Made by a program: the position numbers and the translations under genes. Shown here one piece after another: positions 24,736-33,610 of a DNA stretch of 64,000 nucleotides. Position 1 is the first letter of the stretch, and each line of letters starts with the position of its first letter. The notes below the pieces were generated by a model. The model made no database searches, was not told the DNA's origin, and saw nothing but the letters and a program-made list of their open reading frames with translations. Source of the DNA: Pseudomonas alkylphenolica (GTDB lineage Bacteria > Pseudomonadota > Gammaproteobacteria > Pseudomonadales > Pseudomonadaceae); contig NZ_QJRG01000042.1 in the NCBI RefSeq assembly GCF_004025535.1, forward strand, positions 62,001 through 126,000. The letters are read 5' to 3'.

Positions 24736-25172
24736 TCAATTTTCTGGTAGGCCTGCCGGTGATCGTGCTCTGTGTCGTGTTGCAGGCAGTGTTTCTAGCC
24801 CTGTGTGCGCGTCGCTATGTGTCGCTGCGACGCAAGATGAACCTGAGCCCCTCCTGGAGCGATGACGTGCGCTTGCTGTCGATGGTCATGGTGGTGATGC
24901 TCATCGGCAACTACGTGCAGATGGCTTTATGGGCGCTGTTGTTCCTGCTGCTCGGTGAGTTCGATGACTTCATCACCGCGCTGTACTTTTCCGGAGTGAC
25001 CTTCTCCACCCTGGGCTATGGCGATGTGGTCCTCAGCCCGCAATGGCGCTTGCTCAGTCCACTGGAGGCGGCCAATGGCATACTCATGTTCGGTGTTTCA
25101 ACCGCAATCATGACCGCTGCGGTGATGGACATCATCAAACAGCACACGTCTGGCGAGCATGCAAAGCGATAG
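24729..25172 (+). CDS. Two-TM potassium channel family protein
   Basis: Small ion-channel subunit of 147 residues. TM segments lie near 5-28 and 49-75, then a pore helix with selectivity filter TLGYGD at 94-99, then the inner helix EAANGILMFGVSTAIMTAAVMDII at about 113-136. This is an Ion_trans_2/KcsA-like pore with one extra N-terminal helix and no RCK regulatory domain. The start overlaps the DUF2955 stop by 7 bases, so it is the last gene of the five-gene envelope operon. Linkage of a channel to a tripartite exporter suggests charge compensation or membrane-potential coupling, which is inference. Confidence 0.85.
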   Translation: MLINFLVGLPVIVLCVVLQAVFLALCARRYVSLRRKMNLSPSWSDDVRLLSMVMVVMLIGNYVQMALWALLFLLLGEFDDFITALYFSGVTFSTLGYGDVVLSPQWRLLSPLEAANGILMFGVSTAIMTAAVMDIIKQHTSGEHAKR

Positions 25173-25275
25173 AGGCCTACGGACCTTCACCCCGGCATTA
25201 GCGCATAGTGCCCCAAATCACCCTGAGTCCGGCCAGTGCCCTGCCGGGTCATCGGCCGGTGCTCAAAGGTGGTCT

Positions 25276-26280
25276 CTATGAATGACTGGTAGTTGTTTGT
25301 TCTTCTGCACTTTCAACGACAGACCGGCACGCCAACCCTTCCAACTGCACGTATTCAACTCGGTGCCGACCATTGTTTTTAGCCGCATATAGCTGCTTGT
25401 CTACGGCTTTGATGAAGTCTGTAGGTTTTTCCAGCTCACCTGGCACCACCGAGCCCGCTCCGATGCTGACAGTGACGCGGTGGCCATGTGGCGATAGCGC
25501 ATGCACGATGGACTGCTTCTGAATCAACCGTTGGCAACGGTCAGCAACTTTACGCGCCACCTCGGCATCGGCTTCGGGCAGCAGCACGACAAACTCTTCG
25601 CCTCCATAGCGAGCGACAAGATCGCGAGGACCATCCAACGCCAAACTCAGCGTCTGGGCGATCGCTATCAAACATTTATCGCCTTGGATATGGCCGTACA
25701 AATCGTTGTACTGCTTGAAGAAATCGACGTCCAGCAATAACAGGGACAGTGGCTGGCGCTCGCGGCGCGCACGTTCCCACTCCAACTCAAAACAGCTATC
25801 GAAGCGGCGGCGGTTGGCGATATTCGTCAAACCGTCCTTGAACGAAAGCACCTCTAGCTCTTTCTGCAAGCTCAGCAGTTGGTCCTCGGTCTTCTTGCGT
25901 TCGCTGATGTCAAACATGAAACCGATCAGTGCTTCGACCTCGCCCCTGTCATTGCGCACCACGTGCACAACGTCGCGAATCCACACATAGCCGTTGTCCT
26001 TGGTCAGCGCTCGGTAGTCCGCCTCATGGTCCACGCCAGCCTGGGATTGGGACACGCAGAAATTCACCACATATTCGCGATCTTCTGGATGCATGCGCAT
26101 AGCCCAGTCTTCCACGCTCACCCAGCTTTCAGGACTCCAGCCCAGCAACGCTTCGATTTGAGGACCGATATAAGCGAATTTCATCGTGGCCCAATCAATC
26201 TTCCAGGGAATCGCCTTGGTCGACTCCAGCAAGGTTCTGTACACCCCACTGTCATTAACAAACTCGCTTACATCGGACAT
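25276..26280 (-). CDS. PAS-GGDEF diguanylate cyclase
   Basis: Cytosolic c-di-GMP synthase of 334 residues. ATG 26280 is preferred over TTG 26286 because GAGGG is 9 nt upstream of the ATG. A PAS domain occupies about 15-125 (IDWATMKFAYIGPQIEALLGW, MHPEDREYVVNF, YVWIRDVVHVV, ISERKKTEDQLL). A linker helix then leads to the GGDEF domain (FKDGLTNIANRRRFD, LLLDVDFFKQYNDLYGH, active-site RYGGEEF at about 224-230). The inhibitory I-site RxxD expected five residues before the motif reads GPRD, so product inhibition is probably lost. The signal sensed by the PAS is unknown. It is convergent with the envelope operon. Confidence 0.9.
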   Translation of the reverse strand: MSDVSEFVNDSGVYRTLLESTKAIPWKIDWATMKFAYIGPQIEALLGWSPESWVSVEDWAMRMHPEDREYVVNFCVSQSQAGVDHEADYRALTKDNGYVWIRDVVHVVRNDRGEVEALIGFMFDISERKKTEDQLLSLQKELEVLSFKDGLTNIANRRRFDSCFELEWERARRERQPLSLLLLDVDFFKQYNDLYGHIQGDKCLIAIAQTLSLALDGPRDLVARYGGEEFVVLLPEADAEVARKVADRCQRLIQKQSIVHALSPHGHRVTVSIGAGSVVPGELEKPTDFIKAVDKQLYAAKNNGRHRVEYVQLEGLACRSVVESAEEQTTTSHS

Positions 26281-26351
26281 AGGCAATAGCCCTCAGATCG
26301 ATATCAATAAGCCACTCTAGCCTGAAGCAGTCAGCCGTGGGTAATTACTGA

Positions 26352-26401
26352 ACGATCGCTTCTGGCCGATAGCTGCCTGTGGCGAAGAGCAGCTACCGAC
26401 C
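26352..26401. repeat. Hairpin element TAGCTGCC...GCAGCTA, copy 2
   Basis: GATCGCTTCTGGCCGATAGC is followed by a stem of TAGCTGC (26370-26376) and GCAGCTA (26389-26395), then CCGACC. Stem and tail match the element at 19794-19819, and the upstream CGCTTCTGGCCG resembles the degenerate copy near 8594. It lies in the 300-base gap between the cyclase and a LysR gene, which otherwise shows nothing. Confidence 0.45.
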
Positions 26402-26584
26402 CAACGCGGCTACTTGCCCAGTACGCTCCCACAGAAATGGCGAATGCATCAGAAATCGGGCAAGACAATCGCTCCCGACGAGGATGACTAGATCGAACGC
26501 CTGCGTTTTGAGATTGACTGGCTTTTTTAAACCCAATGATCAAAGGACCTCACTCGCCCTCCCCCTGACTCGGTGTTATCGACC

Positions 26585-27508
26585 TCATCCGCTCCGCCTG
26601 CCAATGTTCAGTCCGGGCATTGCCGCGATTGCCAGGCGAGCAGATTCGACGAACCAACTGACGGGTGCATCGAGCACATACCCTTTGCGCTTAACGAACC
26701 CGATCGGCAAGGTCGGCAGAGGCTCCTCCAAGGGGATCTCACACAACAAAGGCGCCAGCCAGGGTAGTGAGAGTATGGCCTGCGGAACCGGGGCGATCGC
26801 CTTGCCTTGGGTTGTAAGCACAAGCGAGGCCATGGATGACGGGCATTCGATCATCTGCCGCGGCAAAGGCACATCGTGTTCGGTGAACCACCGACGAACC
26901 CTTTCGCTGGTTCCGCCGTGCGAATGGTCGAGCAGCCAGACCGACTCGGTCAAATCGACCAGACGATAAGCATCCCGGCTGAAAGTGCCTGCTCGGGCAC
27001 AGATCGCTACAGCAACTTCCCCCAGCGGCTCGAAGCTCAGGTCCGCGCCGAGCACTTCCGGTAACAAGGATGTAATGGCCACATCAATCGTCCCATCGCG
27101 CAGCATCGGCAGCATTTCTGACACGAAGGCGTCACGGATGGTCAGCCGGGCATCGGGGTAACGGTTGTGAAAGCGCTGTAGCGCATCGGGCAGGCACAGC
27201 AGTGAGAATGCGGGCGTCACCGCTGCATGGACGCGCGCCACACCCTGGCCTGACAGGCTCTGGATTGCTGCCCGTGCGTCCCCCACCTCGGCCAGGATGA
27301 GCTTGGCACGCCTGAGCAGCTCCAGCCCGGCTTCATTAAGGCGTACGCCCTGTGGGCTTCGACTCATCAGCGGTGTCTGGAGATCGAGCTCCAGTTCCCT
27401 CAACGACTTCGTCACGGCTGTCTGGGACAGCGCCAAGGACCGGGCTGCCGCTCGGATGGTGCCGTGCTCGGCAATCGCGACAAAAACCCGTAGTTGGCTG
27501 TTCTTCAT
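26585..27508 (-). CDS. LysR-family transcriptional regulator
   Basis: Regulator of 307 residues starting at ATG 27508, with AAGGGGG about 9 nt upstream; codons further upstream are less likely. The helix-turn-helix is at 1-60 (MKNSQLRVFVAIAEHGTIRAAARSLALSQTAVTKSLRELE, then LMSRSPQGVRLNEAG). The effector domain is at about 88-300 (VHAAVTPAFSLLCLPDALQRF, then VAITSLLPEVLGADLSFEPLGEVAVAICARAGTF). The SQTAVTKSLRELE style places it near the GbpR/CbbR-like LysR group. It is divergent from an ACS transporter/amidase/OprD-porin cluster, its likely target, with a dyad between them at 27547-27562. Confidence 0.88.
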   Translation of the reverse strand: MKNSQLRVFVAIAEHGTIRAAARSLALSQTAVTKSLRELELDLQTPLMSRSPQGVRLNEAGLELLRRAKLILAEVGDARAAIQSLSGQGVARVHAAVTPAFSLLCLPDALQRFHNRYPDARLTIRDAFVSEMLPMLRDGTIDVAITSLLPEVLGADLSFEPLGEVAVAICARAGTFSRDAYRLVDLTESVWLLDHSHGGTSERVRRWFTEHDVPLPRQMIECPSSMASLVLTTQGKAIAPVPQAILSLPWLAPLLCEIPLEEPLPTLPIGFVKRKGYVLDAPVSWFVESARLAIAAMPGLNIGRRSG

Positions 27509-27546
27509 CTGGTTGGCCCCCTTGGCAGCATCCAATTAACGGAGAC

Positions 27547-27562
27547 TTTAGTGAACTCTAAA
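27547..27562. promoter_or_regulatory. Candidate LysR operator dyad
   Basis: TTTAG-N6-CTAAA is a perfect interrupted dyad midway between the LysR start (27508) and the transporter start (27663). Its spacing and A/T-ends fit a LysR T-N11-A type site. Binding is inferred from position. Confidence 0.45.
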
Positions 27563-27662
27563 AGTGTTCGCTATGAAATCTATTCAGTAGTTAAACCAGG
27601 AGTGAGTTTCTACGATGGCGGGATGCCGAGACCTCTGGCTATCGAATAAGAAAGGAGATGTC

Positions 27663-28982
27663 ATGCAATCCCAGATCTGCAACCAGGCCACATCCGAACC
27701 GGTCATCCACAGACTTCCAGTCAGTGAGGATGCCCTCTATACCAAAGTGACGCGGCGCATTGTCAGCTTCCTCTTCGTCTGCTTCATCTTTGCCTTCCTT
27801 GACCGTATCAACGTCGGTTTCGCCAAGCTCGGCATGCAGGCTGATCTCGGTTTCAGCGAAGCTGTTTTCGGGTTGGGTGCGGGCATTTTCTTCCTGACCT
27901 ACTTCCTTCTGGAGGTGCCGAGCAATCTGTTGCTGGCACGCTTCGGTGCACGGCGCTGGATTGCCCGCATCATGGTGACCTGGGGACTGCTGTCCATCTG
28001 CACCCTGTTCGTGCAGACGCCCACCCAGTTTTATGTCGTGCGACTACTGCTCGGCGCAGCTGAGGCAGGCTTTTTCCCCGGCGTCATGCTGTACCTGACC
28101 CAATGGTATCCGGCCGCCCGACGCAGCCGCGTGATCACCCTGTTCATGGCGGCGATTCCTGTTTCCTGCATTCTCGGCAGCCCGCTGTCGGGCTGGATCA
28201 TGAAAGCCTTTGCCAATCAGGGAGACCTGGCGGCGTGGCAGTGGCTCTACCTGATCGAGGGGGTACCGGCAGTGATTCTTGGCCTGCTCACCCTGCGTCT
28301 GTTACCCGACTCGATCAAGCAGACAAAGTGGCTCAGTTTTGAAGAGCAGCAGTTGCTTGAGCAGCGAATCGCCGAGGATGTGAAGCACTCCAGTGCTCAC
28401 CGCGTGCGCGATATCTTCCGTACACCGCTGGTCTGGCTGCTGGCGTTCATCAACTTCGCTTTCCTCGCCGGTATCACGCTGGCGTTCTGGATGCCTTCCA
28501 TGTTGCGCACCGCAGGCGTGACCAGCACCGTGGACATCGGCTTGATGGTAGCAATGCCGTATGTACTGGCGATCATTGGCATGCTCGTCCTCGGCCGCAC
28601 CTCTGATGCGTTCGTCGAGCGCCGCTGGCACTGCGCTGTGCCCGCTTTAGTCGGTGCGCTGAGCGTGGCCGTCATGCCGTTCGCCCTGCAAAACCCGACA
28701 CTGCTAGTTATCGCCAGTGTCGGCGCCATCGGCGGCAATGTGATCGCCAACGCGCTGTATTGGAATCTGCCGACAGCAGTCATGTCGGGCGTCGCGGCCA
28801 CTGTCGGTCTCGCCTTTGTCAACGCGTTCGGGCAACTGGCCGGATTCAGCGGCCCGTCGTTGTTTGGCTGGCTGTCTTCGACCACGGGCAGTGTGTCACT
28901 CGGGCTGGGGCTTCTCTCCACATGCCTCGCTCTGGGCGGCATCGCGGTGCTCCTGATTCCCAAGCCGTTAGTCAATCGCTGA
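27663..28982 (+). CDS. MFS transporter, anion:cation symporter (ACS) family
   Basis: Twelve-TM permease of 439 residues. The start at 27663 has AAAGGAG 5-7 nt upstream. TM1 FLFVCFIFAFLDRINVGFAKLGMQADLGFSEAVFGLGAGIFFLTY is the ACS signature seen in phthalate, 4-hydroxyphenylacetate and tartrate permeases. FGARRWIARIMVTWG and LLLGAAEAGFFPGVMLYLTQWYP are equally typical. The amidase gene begins 15 bases after its stop. With the downstream amidase and OprD porin it probably takes up an amide-containing acid that is then hydrolysed in the cytosol. Substrate unknown. Confidence 0.9.
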   Translation: MQSQICNQATSEPVIHRLPVSEDALYTKVTRRIVSFLFVCFIFAFLDRINVGFAKLGMQADLGFSEAVFGLGAGIFFLTYFLLEVPSNLLLARFGARRWIARIMVTWGLLSICTLFVQTPTQFYVVRLLLGAAEAGFFPGVMLYLTQWYPAARRSRVITLFMAAIPVSCILGSPLSGWIMKAFANQGDLAAWQWLYLIEGVPAVILGLLTLRLLPDSIKQTKWLSFEEQQLLEQRIAEDVKHSSAHRVRDIFRTPLVWLLAFINFAFLAGITLAFWMPSMLRTAGVTSTVDIGLMVAMPYVLAIIGMLVLGRTSDAFVERRWHCAVPALVGALSVAVMPFALQNPTLLVIASVGAIGGNVIANALYWNLPTAVMSGVAATVGLAFVNAFGQLAGFSGPSLFGWLSSTTGSVSLGLGLLSTCLALGGIAVLLIPKPLVNR

Positions 28983-28997
28983 ACACAGGAGCAGCAA

Positions 28998-30452
28998 ATG
29001 AATCACTATCAATCGGTCCGCCAGCTTTTGAAGCACCTGGACCACAACGAAATCACCAGTGTCGAGCTACTGCGTACCCAGTTAGCCCGTGTCTCGGTGG
29101 CCGACGCGACAGTCAATGCGGTTGCCGTGCTGGATAGCGAGCGTGCTTTGGCGCGTGCCGCCGAAGCGGACGCAGACCGGGCTCGAGGTGTGAGCTGGGG
29201 GCCCTTGCATGGCTTGCCGATCACCGTGAAGGAATCGTTCGACGTCGCAGGACTGCCCACTACCTGGGGCTATGAGGCGTTCAGGAACAATATCGCCAGC
29301 ACTAACGCCGTGGCCGTCCAGCGTCTGATCGATGCCGGTGCGATCATCTTCGGCAAGACCAACGTACCTGTCTCACTGGCGGACTGGCAGACCTTCAATC
29401 CGGTCTATGGGACAACCAGCAACCCGTGGGACGTGAACCTTAGCCCGGGCGGTTCTTCAGGAGGATCAGCGGCTGCGCTGGCCGCCGGCTATACCTCGCT
29501 CGAACTGGGCAGCGATATCGGCGCATCCATCCGCAATCCGGCACATTATTGTGGCGTCTATGGCCACAAGCCCACATGGGGCCTGGTCCCCATGGCCGGC
29601 CATGCGCTACCGGGTATCGCCTGTATCGACTCCTTGGATATCGGTGTAGCCGGGCCCATGGCGCGCAGTGCATTTGACCTCGAGGTGGCCATGGACATCC
29701 TCGCACCGCGCGCCCAAAGCTTTGGCCGCCACGGCTGGCGCAATACGGACTGGAAACGCGGCGGGCGACCGGTCACAGCGCTGCGCATCGCCGTCATGTG
29801 CGACGACCCGGTGGCTCGCGTTTCTAACGTAATCGTCGACCGATTGCAGGAGCTGGCGGCATTCCTGCGCCAGAAAGTAGCCCATGTCAGCGAAAGCCGC
29901 CGCCCGGTGGATAGCGTGGAGGCCCGCGCCGTGTACCTGCACCAGGTGCGGGCGGCGACCGGCGCATTCTTCTCCGACGAGGACTATGAAGCGGCCCAGA
30001 AAGTCGCCAGCGGGCTGGATCCGGCCGATATGAGCTACCGGGCCTGCCACTACCGGGGGGTTACGCTCACGCACCGGGACTGGTTCGCCTGGGATCAGCG
30101 CCGGGCCAGACTGTGTCAGCAATGGGAGGCGTTCTTCGAGGATTTCGACCTGCTGATCTGCCCGGTTGCTACCACCCCAGCCTTCGCGCACAACCAGCAG
30201 GGCGAACGCTGGGAGCGAATGCTCGACGTCAATGGGCAGCCTCAGGAAAGCACCGACTCCATGTTCTGGGCGGGCTACCCCGGTGTCGTAGGGCTACCGG
30301 CAACAGCGATTCCATTGGGCCTCGACCCGCGCGGGCTGCCTTTCGGAGCGCAGATTATCGCCCCGGCGTTTGCCGACCATGCGGCGATGCACTTCGCCCA
30401 GTGGCTTGAGCTGGAGTGGCAAGCCTTCCAGGCACCGGCAAACGCTCTGTAA
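28998..30452 (+). CDS. Amidase (amidase-signature family)
   Basis: Cytosolic amide hydrolase of 484 residues with the complete Ser-cisSer-Lys triad. The lysine is Lys78 in LPITVKESFD, the cis-serine lies in PGGSSGGSAAAL (about Ser153), and the nucleophile Ser178 is in GSDIGASIRNPAHYCG. The Gly-Gly usual before the nucleophile reads Gly-Ala. The C-terminal GYPGVVGLPATAIPLGLDPRGLPFGAQIIAP is conserved in the family. AGGAG is 6 nt before the ATG. It has no signal peptide. It follows an ACS permease by 15 bases and precedes an OprD porin, so it likely opens the imported substrate to release ammonia or an amine. Confidence 0.9.
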   Translation: MNHYQSVRQLLKHLDHNEITSVELLRTQLARVSVADATVNAVAVLDSERALARAAEADADRARGVSWGPLHGLPITVKESFDVAGLPTTWGYEAFRNNIASTNAVAVQRLIDAGAIIFGKTNVPVSLADWQTFNPVYGTTSNPWDVNLSPGGSSGGSAAALAAGYTSLELGSDIGASIRNPAHYCGVYGHKPTWGLVPMAGHALPGIACIDSLDIGVAGPMARSAFDLEVAMDILAPRAQSFGRHGWRNTDWKRGGRPVTALRIAVMCDDPVARVSNVIVDRLQELAAFLRQKVAHVSESRRPVDSVEARAVYLHQVRAATGAFFSDEDYEAAQKVASGLDPADMSYRACHYRGVTLTHRDWFAWDQRRARLCQQWEAFFEDFDLLICPVATTPAFAHNQQGERWERMLDVNGQPQESTDSMFWAGYPGVVGLPATAIPLGLDPRGLPFGAQIIAPAFADHAAMHFAQWLELEWQAFQAPANAL

Positions 30453-30508
30453 CGCAGCTACTGCGGTTTAGCCAAAAAACAAACTGATTGCGATCCGCCA
30501 AGGATCGA

Positions 30509-30540
30509 CGGGCGAGGTGTGCGCACTTCGCCCGGGCTTT
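30509..30540 (+). terminator. Hairpin between amidase and porin genes
   Basis: CGGGCGA (30509-30515) pairs with TCGCCCG (30528-30534), followed by GGCTTT. It lies within the 125-base gap before the OprD-type gene. It may lower or end read-through, so the porin could have its own promoter. Confidence 0.4.
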
Positions 30541-30577
30541 GACTTGCCCTAAAAATCTAATAACAAGAGGTAGATTC

Positions 30578-31882
30578 ATGCTGATTAAACGGAACGTTCT
30601 GGCTGGATTGGGGTGCTGCATGCTGGCTACGGGCACCCAGGCTGCCGGATTTATCGAGGACAGCAAAACATCACTGCGTTACAGCCAGTTCTATTGGAAT
30701 GAAAACGACAGTGGTGGCGTAGGTCAGACCCGGGACGAATGGGTGCAAGCTGCCCAGTTGAGTTTTAACTCGGGCTGGTACAACGACATGTTTGGTGTCG
30801 ACTACAGCTACGGCTTGGCCAATGACCTGAATATTGGCGAAAACACCACCAGCATCAGCAACCTCGAAGCAAGACGTTCGGTGACAGACCCGCACGGCAC
30901 CGCCAAACCGCTGGAGGCCTATCTGCGTAGCAAGTTCACCGCAGGTGCGGGCGAATTGAATGTCGGCGCGGGCAAAAAGATCCGCCGCTACGGCCAATAT
31001 CGCGATGACATTACGCGTATCCTTCCTGCCGCCACGGTCGGTTACGACCTCGCGTATCGAGTGAATGCAGTCGAGGCGCGCTACAGCCGCATTCATGCAT
31101 TCAGCCCACGTCAGGAAAACGGCTGGGGGGATGAACTGACCAACTTCCGCGGCGATAAAATCGATGATCTTCGCCTCTATGCACTTTCCTGGAAAACGCC
31201 AGTCGGTAGCACCCTGCGTGCAGAATATGCAGAGTCCGCCGACTATTTGCGCGAAGCGATGGCAAAAGTCGAGCATACCTTCAACCTCGGTTCAGGTCGG
31301 GGTATTGATGTTTATGCAACCGTCGGTAACCAGCAGGATGCCGGCAAGTTGTTCGAATATGGTGGCGTGAAAGGCCTGTACGAGCCTGAACAGTCCCATG
31401 ACGCACGCTACATGGACCTCTCGGTAAAGTACCGTACCGGCCCCTACTACGTCGGGTTTAACTACAACAAAGTTTGGGGGGATGACTATGATCGTCTGTT
31501 TTTTGCAAAGGATCATGGCACGTGGGATAGCAGTGCCAAAGCGTTTTACTACTTCGGCTTGAAAGATGAAGAGATGTACAAGGTCAGCGCGGGTGTGAAT
31601 TTCGCAGGACTTGGCATGCCAGGCCTCACCTTTGATACCTATTATGCAATGTCCACCCATGCGGCAGGCTACAACGGCTTTTCGCGTAACGATCTTCAGA
31701 CCGTATTGCAATATGCCTTCCAGGGGCCTCTCAAAGGTTTGAGTGCCATATGGTTGCACGAAGAGTTCGAGACCCAGGGTTCACCTGATGGTGTCACGCG
31801 ATTTATCGCAAGCCGTGGACCCGCAGGTATCCTGACTCAGGATGCCGACCGACTGTACTTCAGCTACCAGTACAACTTCTGA
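30578..31882 (+). CDS. OprD-family outer-membrane porin
   Basis: Barrel protein of 434 residues. The start at 30578 has AAGAGG about 7 nt upstream and gives a short signal peptide (cleaved after TQA, about residue 22). AGFIEDSKTSLRYSQFYWNEN is the standard OprD start, and QTRDEWVQAAQLSFNSGW, VGAGKKIRRYGQYRDDITRILPAATVGYDL and the terminal DADRLYFSYQYNF, ending in Phe, fit the family. OprD porins take up basic amino acids or aromatic and other small carboxylates. Linkage to an ACS permease and amidase suggests it admits the amidase substrate. Codon and base use are lower in G+C than the two genes before it. Confidence 0.9.
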   Translation: MLIKRNVLAGLGCCMLATGTQAAGFIEDSKTSLRYSQFYWNENDSGGVGQTRDEWVQAAQLSFNSGWYNDMFGVDYSYGLANDLNIGENTTSISNLEARRSVTDPHGTAKPLEAYLRSKFTAGAGELNVGAGKKIRRYGQYRDDITRILPAATVGYDLAYRVNAVEARYSRIHAFSPRQENGWGDELTNFRGDKIDDLRLYALSWKTPVGSTLRAEYAESADYLREAMAKVEHTFNLGSGRGIDVYATVGNQQDAGKLFEYGGVKGLYEPEQSHDARYMDLSVKYRTGPYYVGFNYNKVWGDDYDRLFFAKDHGTWDSSAKAFYYFGLKDEEMYKVSAGVNFAGLGMPGLTFDTYYAMSTHAAGYNGFSRNDLQTVLQYAFQGPLKGLSAIWLHEEFETQGSPDGVTRFIASRGPAGILTQDADRLYFSYQYNF

Positions 31883-31983
31883 CTCCGCCAACCGGAAGGT
31901 CACCACGATCCTGTCCAACGTAAGCAGGATGCGGCCAGTCATGCACTGCATCCTTCTGCGTTCTTGTCGCCACTTCATTAGTC

Positions 31984-32002
31984 AAATATGATACTACGTC
32001 TC
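31984..32002 (+). promoter_or_regulatory. Weak Fur-box candidate upstream of sigma gene
   Basis: AAATATGATACTACGTCTC matches about 11 of 19 positions of the Fur consensus. It lies 26 bases before the FecI-type start, where iron control is expected. The match is weak and rests mainly on position. Confidence 0.3.
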
Positions 32003-32027
32003 ATTTGCATCGATTCTGTGGCAATTC

Positions 32028-32534
32028 ATGACCTCCGTCGATACCGCTCAGCTCACTGCGCTCTACGAACAGCAACACCGCTGGTTGCGTAGCTGGCTGT
32101 ATCGGCAGTTGAGCTGCTCACACCGCGCTGCTGATTTGATGCAGGACACCTTCATGCGCCTGCTGGTCAGCAACGAGACGTTTGAAGTCCGCCAGCCTCG
32201 CCCCTTTCTGGCCAAGGTGGCGCGCAGTGTCCTGTCCAACCACTACCGCCGCGCACGCTTGGAAAAAGCCTATCTGGATGCGCTCCAGACCGAAGACCAA
32301 AGCGTGCTGCCGGACCTGGCGACCCAATTGATTATTTTCGAGACGCTGGTTCGACTCGACCAGGCACTCTGCGAACTGGATGTCGCCGTCAAAAAAGCGT
32401 TTCTCTGGTCGCAACTCGATGGGCTCAGCCACGGGGAAATTGCCGAGCGCCTGGGTATTTCGATCGCTACCGTCAAACGCCATATCATCAAGGCGGGTGC
32501 TCAATGCATGCTGGTGATGGAAGCGCTGAAATGA
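32028..32534 (+). CDS. FecI-type ECF RNA polymerase sigma factor
   Basis: Iron-starvation sigma factor of 168 residues. Region 2 is at about 8-75 (ALYEQQHRWLRSWLYRQLSCSHRAADLMQDTFMRLL, then PFLAKVARSVLSNHYRRARLEKAYLDAL). Region 4 is at about 108-160 (LDQALCELDVAVKKAFLWSQLDGLSHGEIAERLGISIATVKRHI). It directs transcription of the receptor gene downstream once signalled. Its stop overlaps the FecR start as ATGA, so the two are translationally coupled. Iron-dependent control by Fur is likely; only a weak box is visible. Confidence 0.9.
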   Translation: MTSVDTAQLTALYEQQHRWLRSWLYRQLSCSHRAADLMQDTFMRLLVSNETFEVRQPRPFLAKVARSVLSNHYRRARLEKAYLDALQTEDQSVLPDLATQLIIFETLVRLDQALCELDVAVKKAFLWSQLDGLSHGEIAERLGISIATVKRHIIKAGAQCMLVMEALK

Positions 32535-33529
32535 CTATCACCGCAAACGCCGTTACTCGCGAACCATCACTCTCACCGAAAATGTGTGAGGAGGCGATGG
32601 CGTGGTGGCTCGACATGCAGGAGGCCAGTTTCGATTCACCCACACAGGCCGCCTTTTTGGCATGGCGTAGTGAACACCCCTTGCATGAGATGGCCTGGGA
32701 AAAAGCCTTGGCCCTGGGGGAGCAGCTCGAATCATTGCGCACCCGAAGCGATCGAAACCTTGCCCGACAGGCCCTGTTGCTCCCCGCCCAGGAAGGGCTG
32801 AGCAGGCGTAGGGCAATCAAGGGCCTGGCGTTGCTGCTGACGGTGAGTGCCGGCGCCTGGTCGGGTCGGGACAGCGAAATGATGTCGCGCATGAGTGCCG
32901 ATTACACCACGGGTGTGGGCGAGCAACGACGTGTGGCGCTGGCCCCGGATCTGTCGGTTGAACTCAATACCCGTAGTGCGATAAATGCCAACGTGACTGA
33001 CGATCGCTGGCACCTTCGATTACTCAGCGGCGAGGTCTTGATCGACACTGCCGTGAACCCGGCTCTCTTTATCGATACCGCTCAGATTCGGGCGCAAACA
33101 ACCTCGGCGCGCTTCACGGTACGGCAGTTTGACAATGGCTCAACCCAGTTGGCGGTCTATCGTGGCTCGCTTCAAGTAATCCCGGCTCAAGCCAGCACCT
33201 GGACTGCCCTGCAGGCCGGACAGCTGGCTCGTTTCGGGCCGCTCGGGATGCTCGATCAGGGTGCAATGCAAGCATCCGCTCCCGCCTGGGCCGAAGGCAT
33301 GATCGTCGCCAACGGCCAGCCGCTTCAGGCGTTCCTCGATGAACTTGGCCGGTATCGTCATGGCCATCTCGGGTGCGACCCTGCATTGGCCAATCTGCGC
33401 GTATGGGGTACCTACCCACTGGCAGACAGCGATCGAATCATCGATGCCGTCGCCCAGACACTGAAGCTGGATGTGCAGCGCTTCACTCGCCTGTGGATCA
33501 ACTTGCGCCCTTCGCCCGCTAACGTTTGA
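32531..33529 (+). CDS. FecR-type anti-sigma / sigma regulator
   Basis: Inner-membrane signalling protein of 332 residues. The cytosolic N-terminal DUF4880 region is AMAWWLDMQEASFDSPTQAAFLAWRSEHPLHEMAWEKAL at about 22-60. A hydrophobic TM stretch follows at about 95-113 (AIKGLALLLTVSAGAW) after an Arg-rich SRRR. The FecR domain occupies about 125-225 (YTTGVGEQRRVALAPDLSVELNTRSAINANV, then LLSGEVLIDTA), with a C-terminal secretin/STN-like end. The start at 32531 overlaps the sigma stop. It passes the receptor's periplasmic STN signal to the sigma factor. Confidence 0.9.
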   Translation: MTITANAVTREPSLSPKMCEEAMAWWLDMQEASFDSPTQAAFLAWRSEHPLHEMAWEKALALGEQLESLRTRSDRNLARQALLLPAQEGLSRRRAIKGLALLLTVSAGAWSGRDSEMMSRMSADYTTGVGEQRRVALAPDLSVELNTRSAINANVTDDRWHLRLLSGEVLIDTAVNPALFIDTAQIRAQTTSARFTVRQFDNGSTQLAVYRGSLQVIPAQASTWTALQAGQLARFGPLGMLDQGAMQASAPAWAEGMIVANGQPLQAFLDELGRYRHGHLGCDPALANLRVWGTYPLADSDRIIDAVAQTLKLDVQRFTRLWINLRPSPANV

Positions 33530-33610
33530 AGTTTTTTCGTCCTCGATGAGCCGTTTTGATTTCTGGCGAGACTCATAGGCCATACATCAAAAATCATCGG
33601 GAAACTCCAC

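Noticed and set aside
26379..26969. Plus-strand 196-codon frame across the LysR 3' end
   Set aside because: It starts inside a repeat element and continues antisense to a clear LysR gene.
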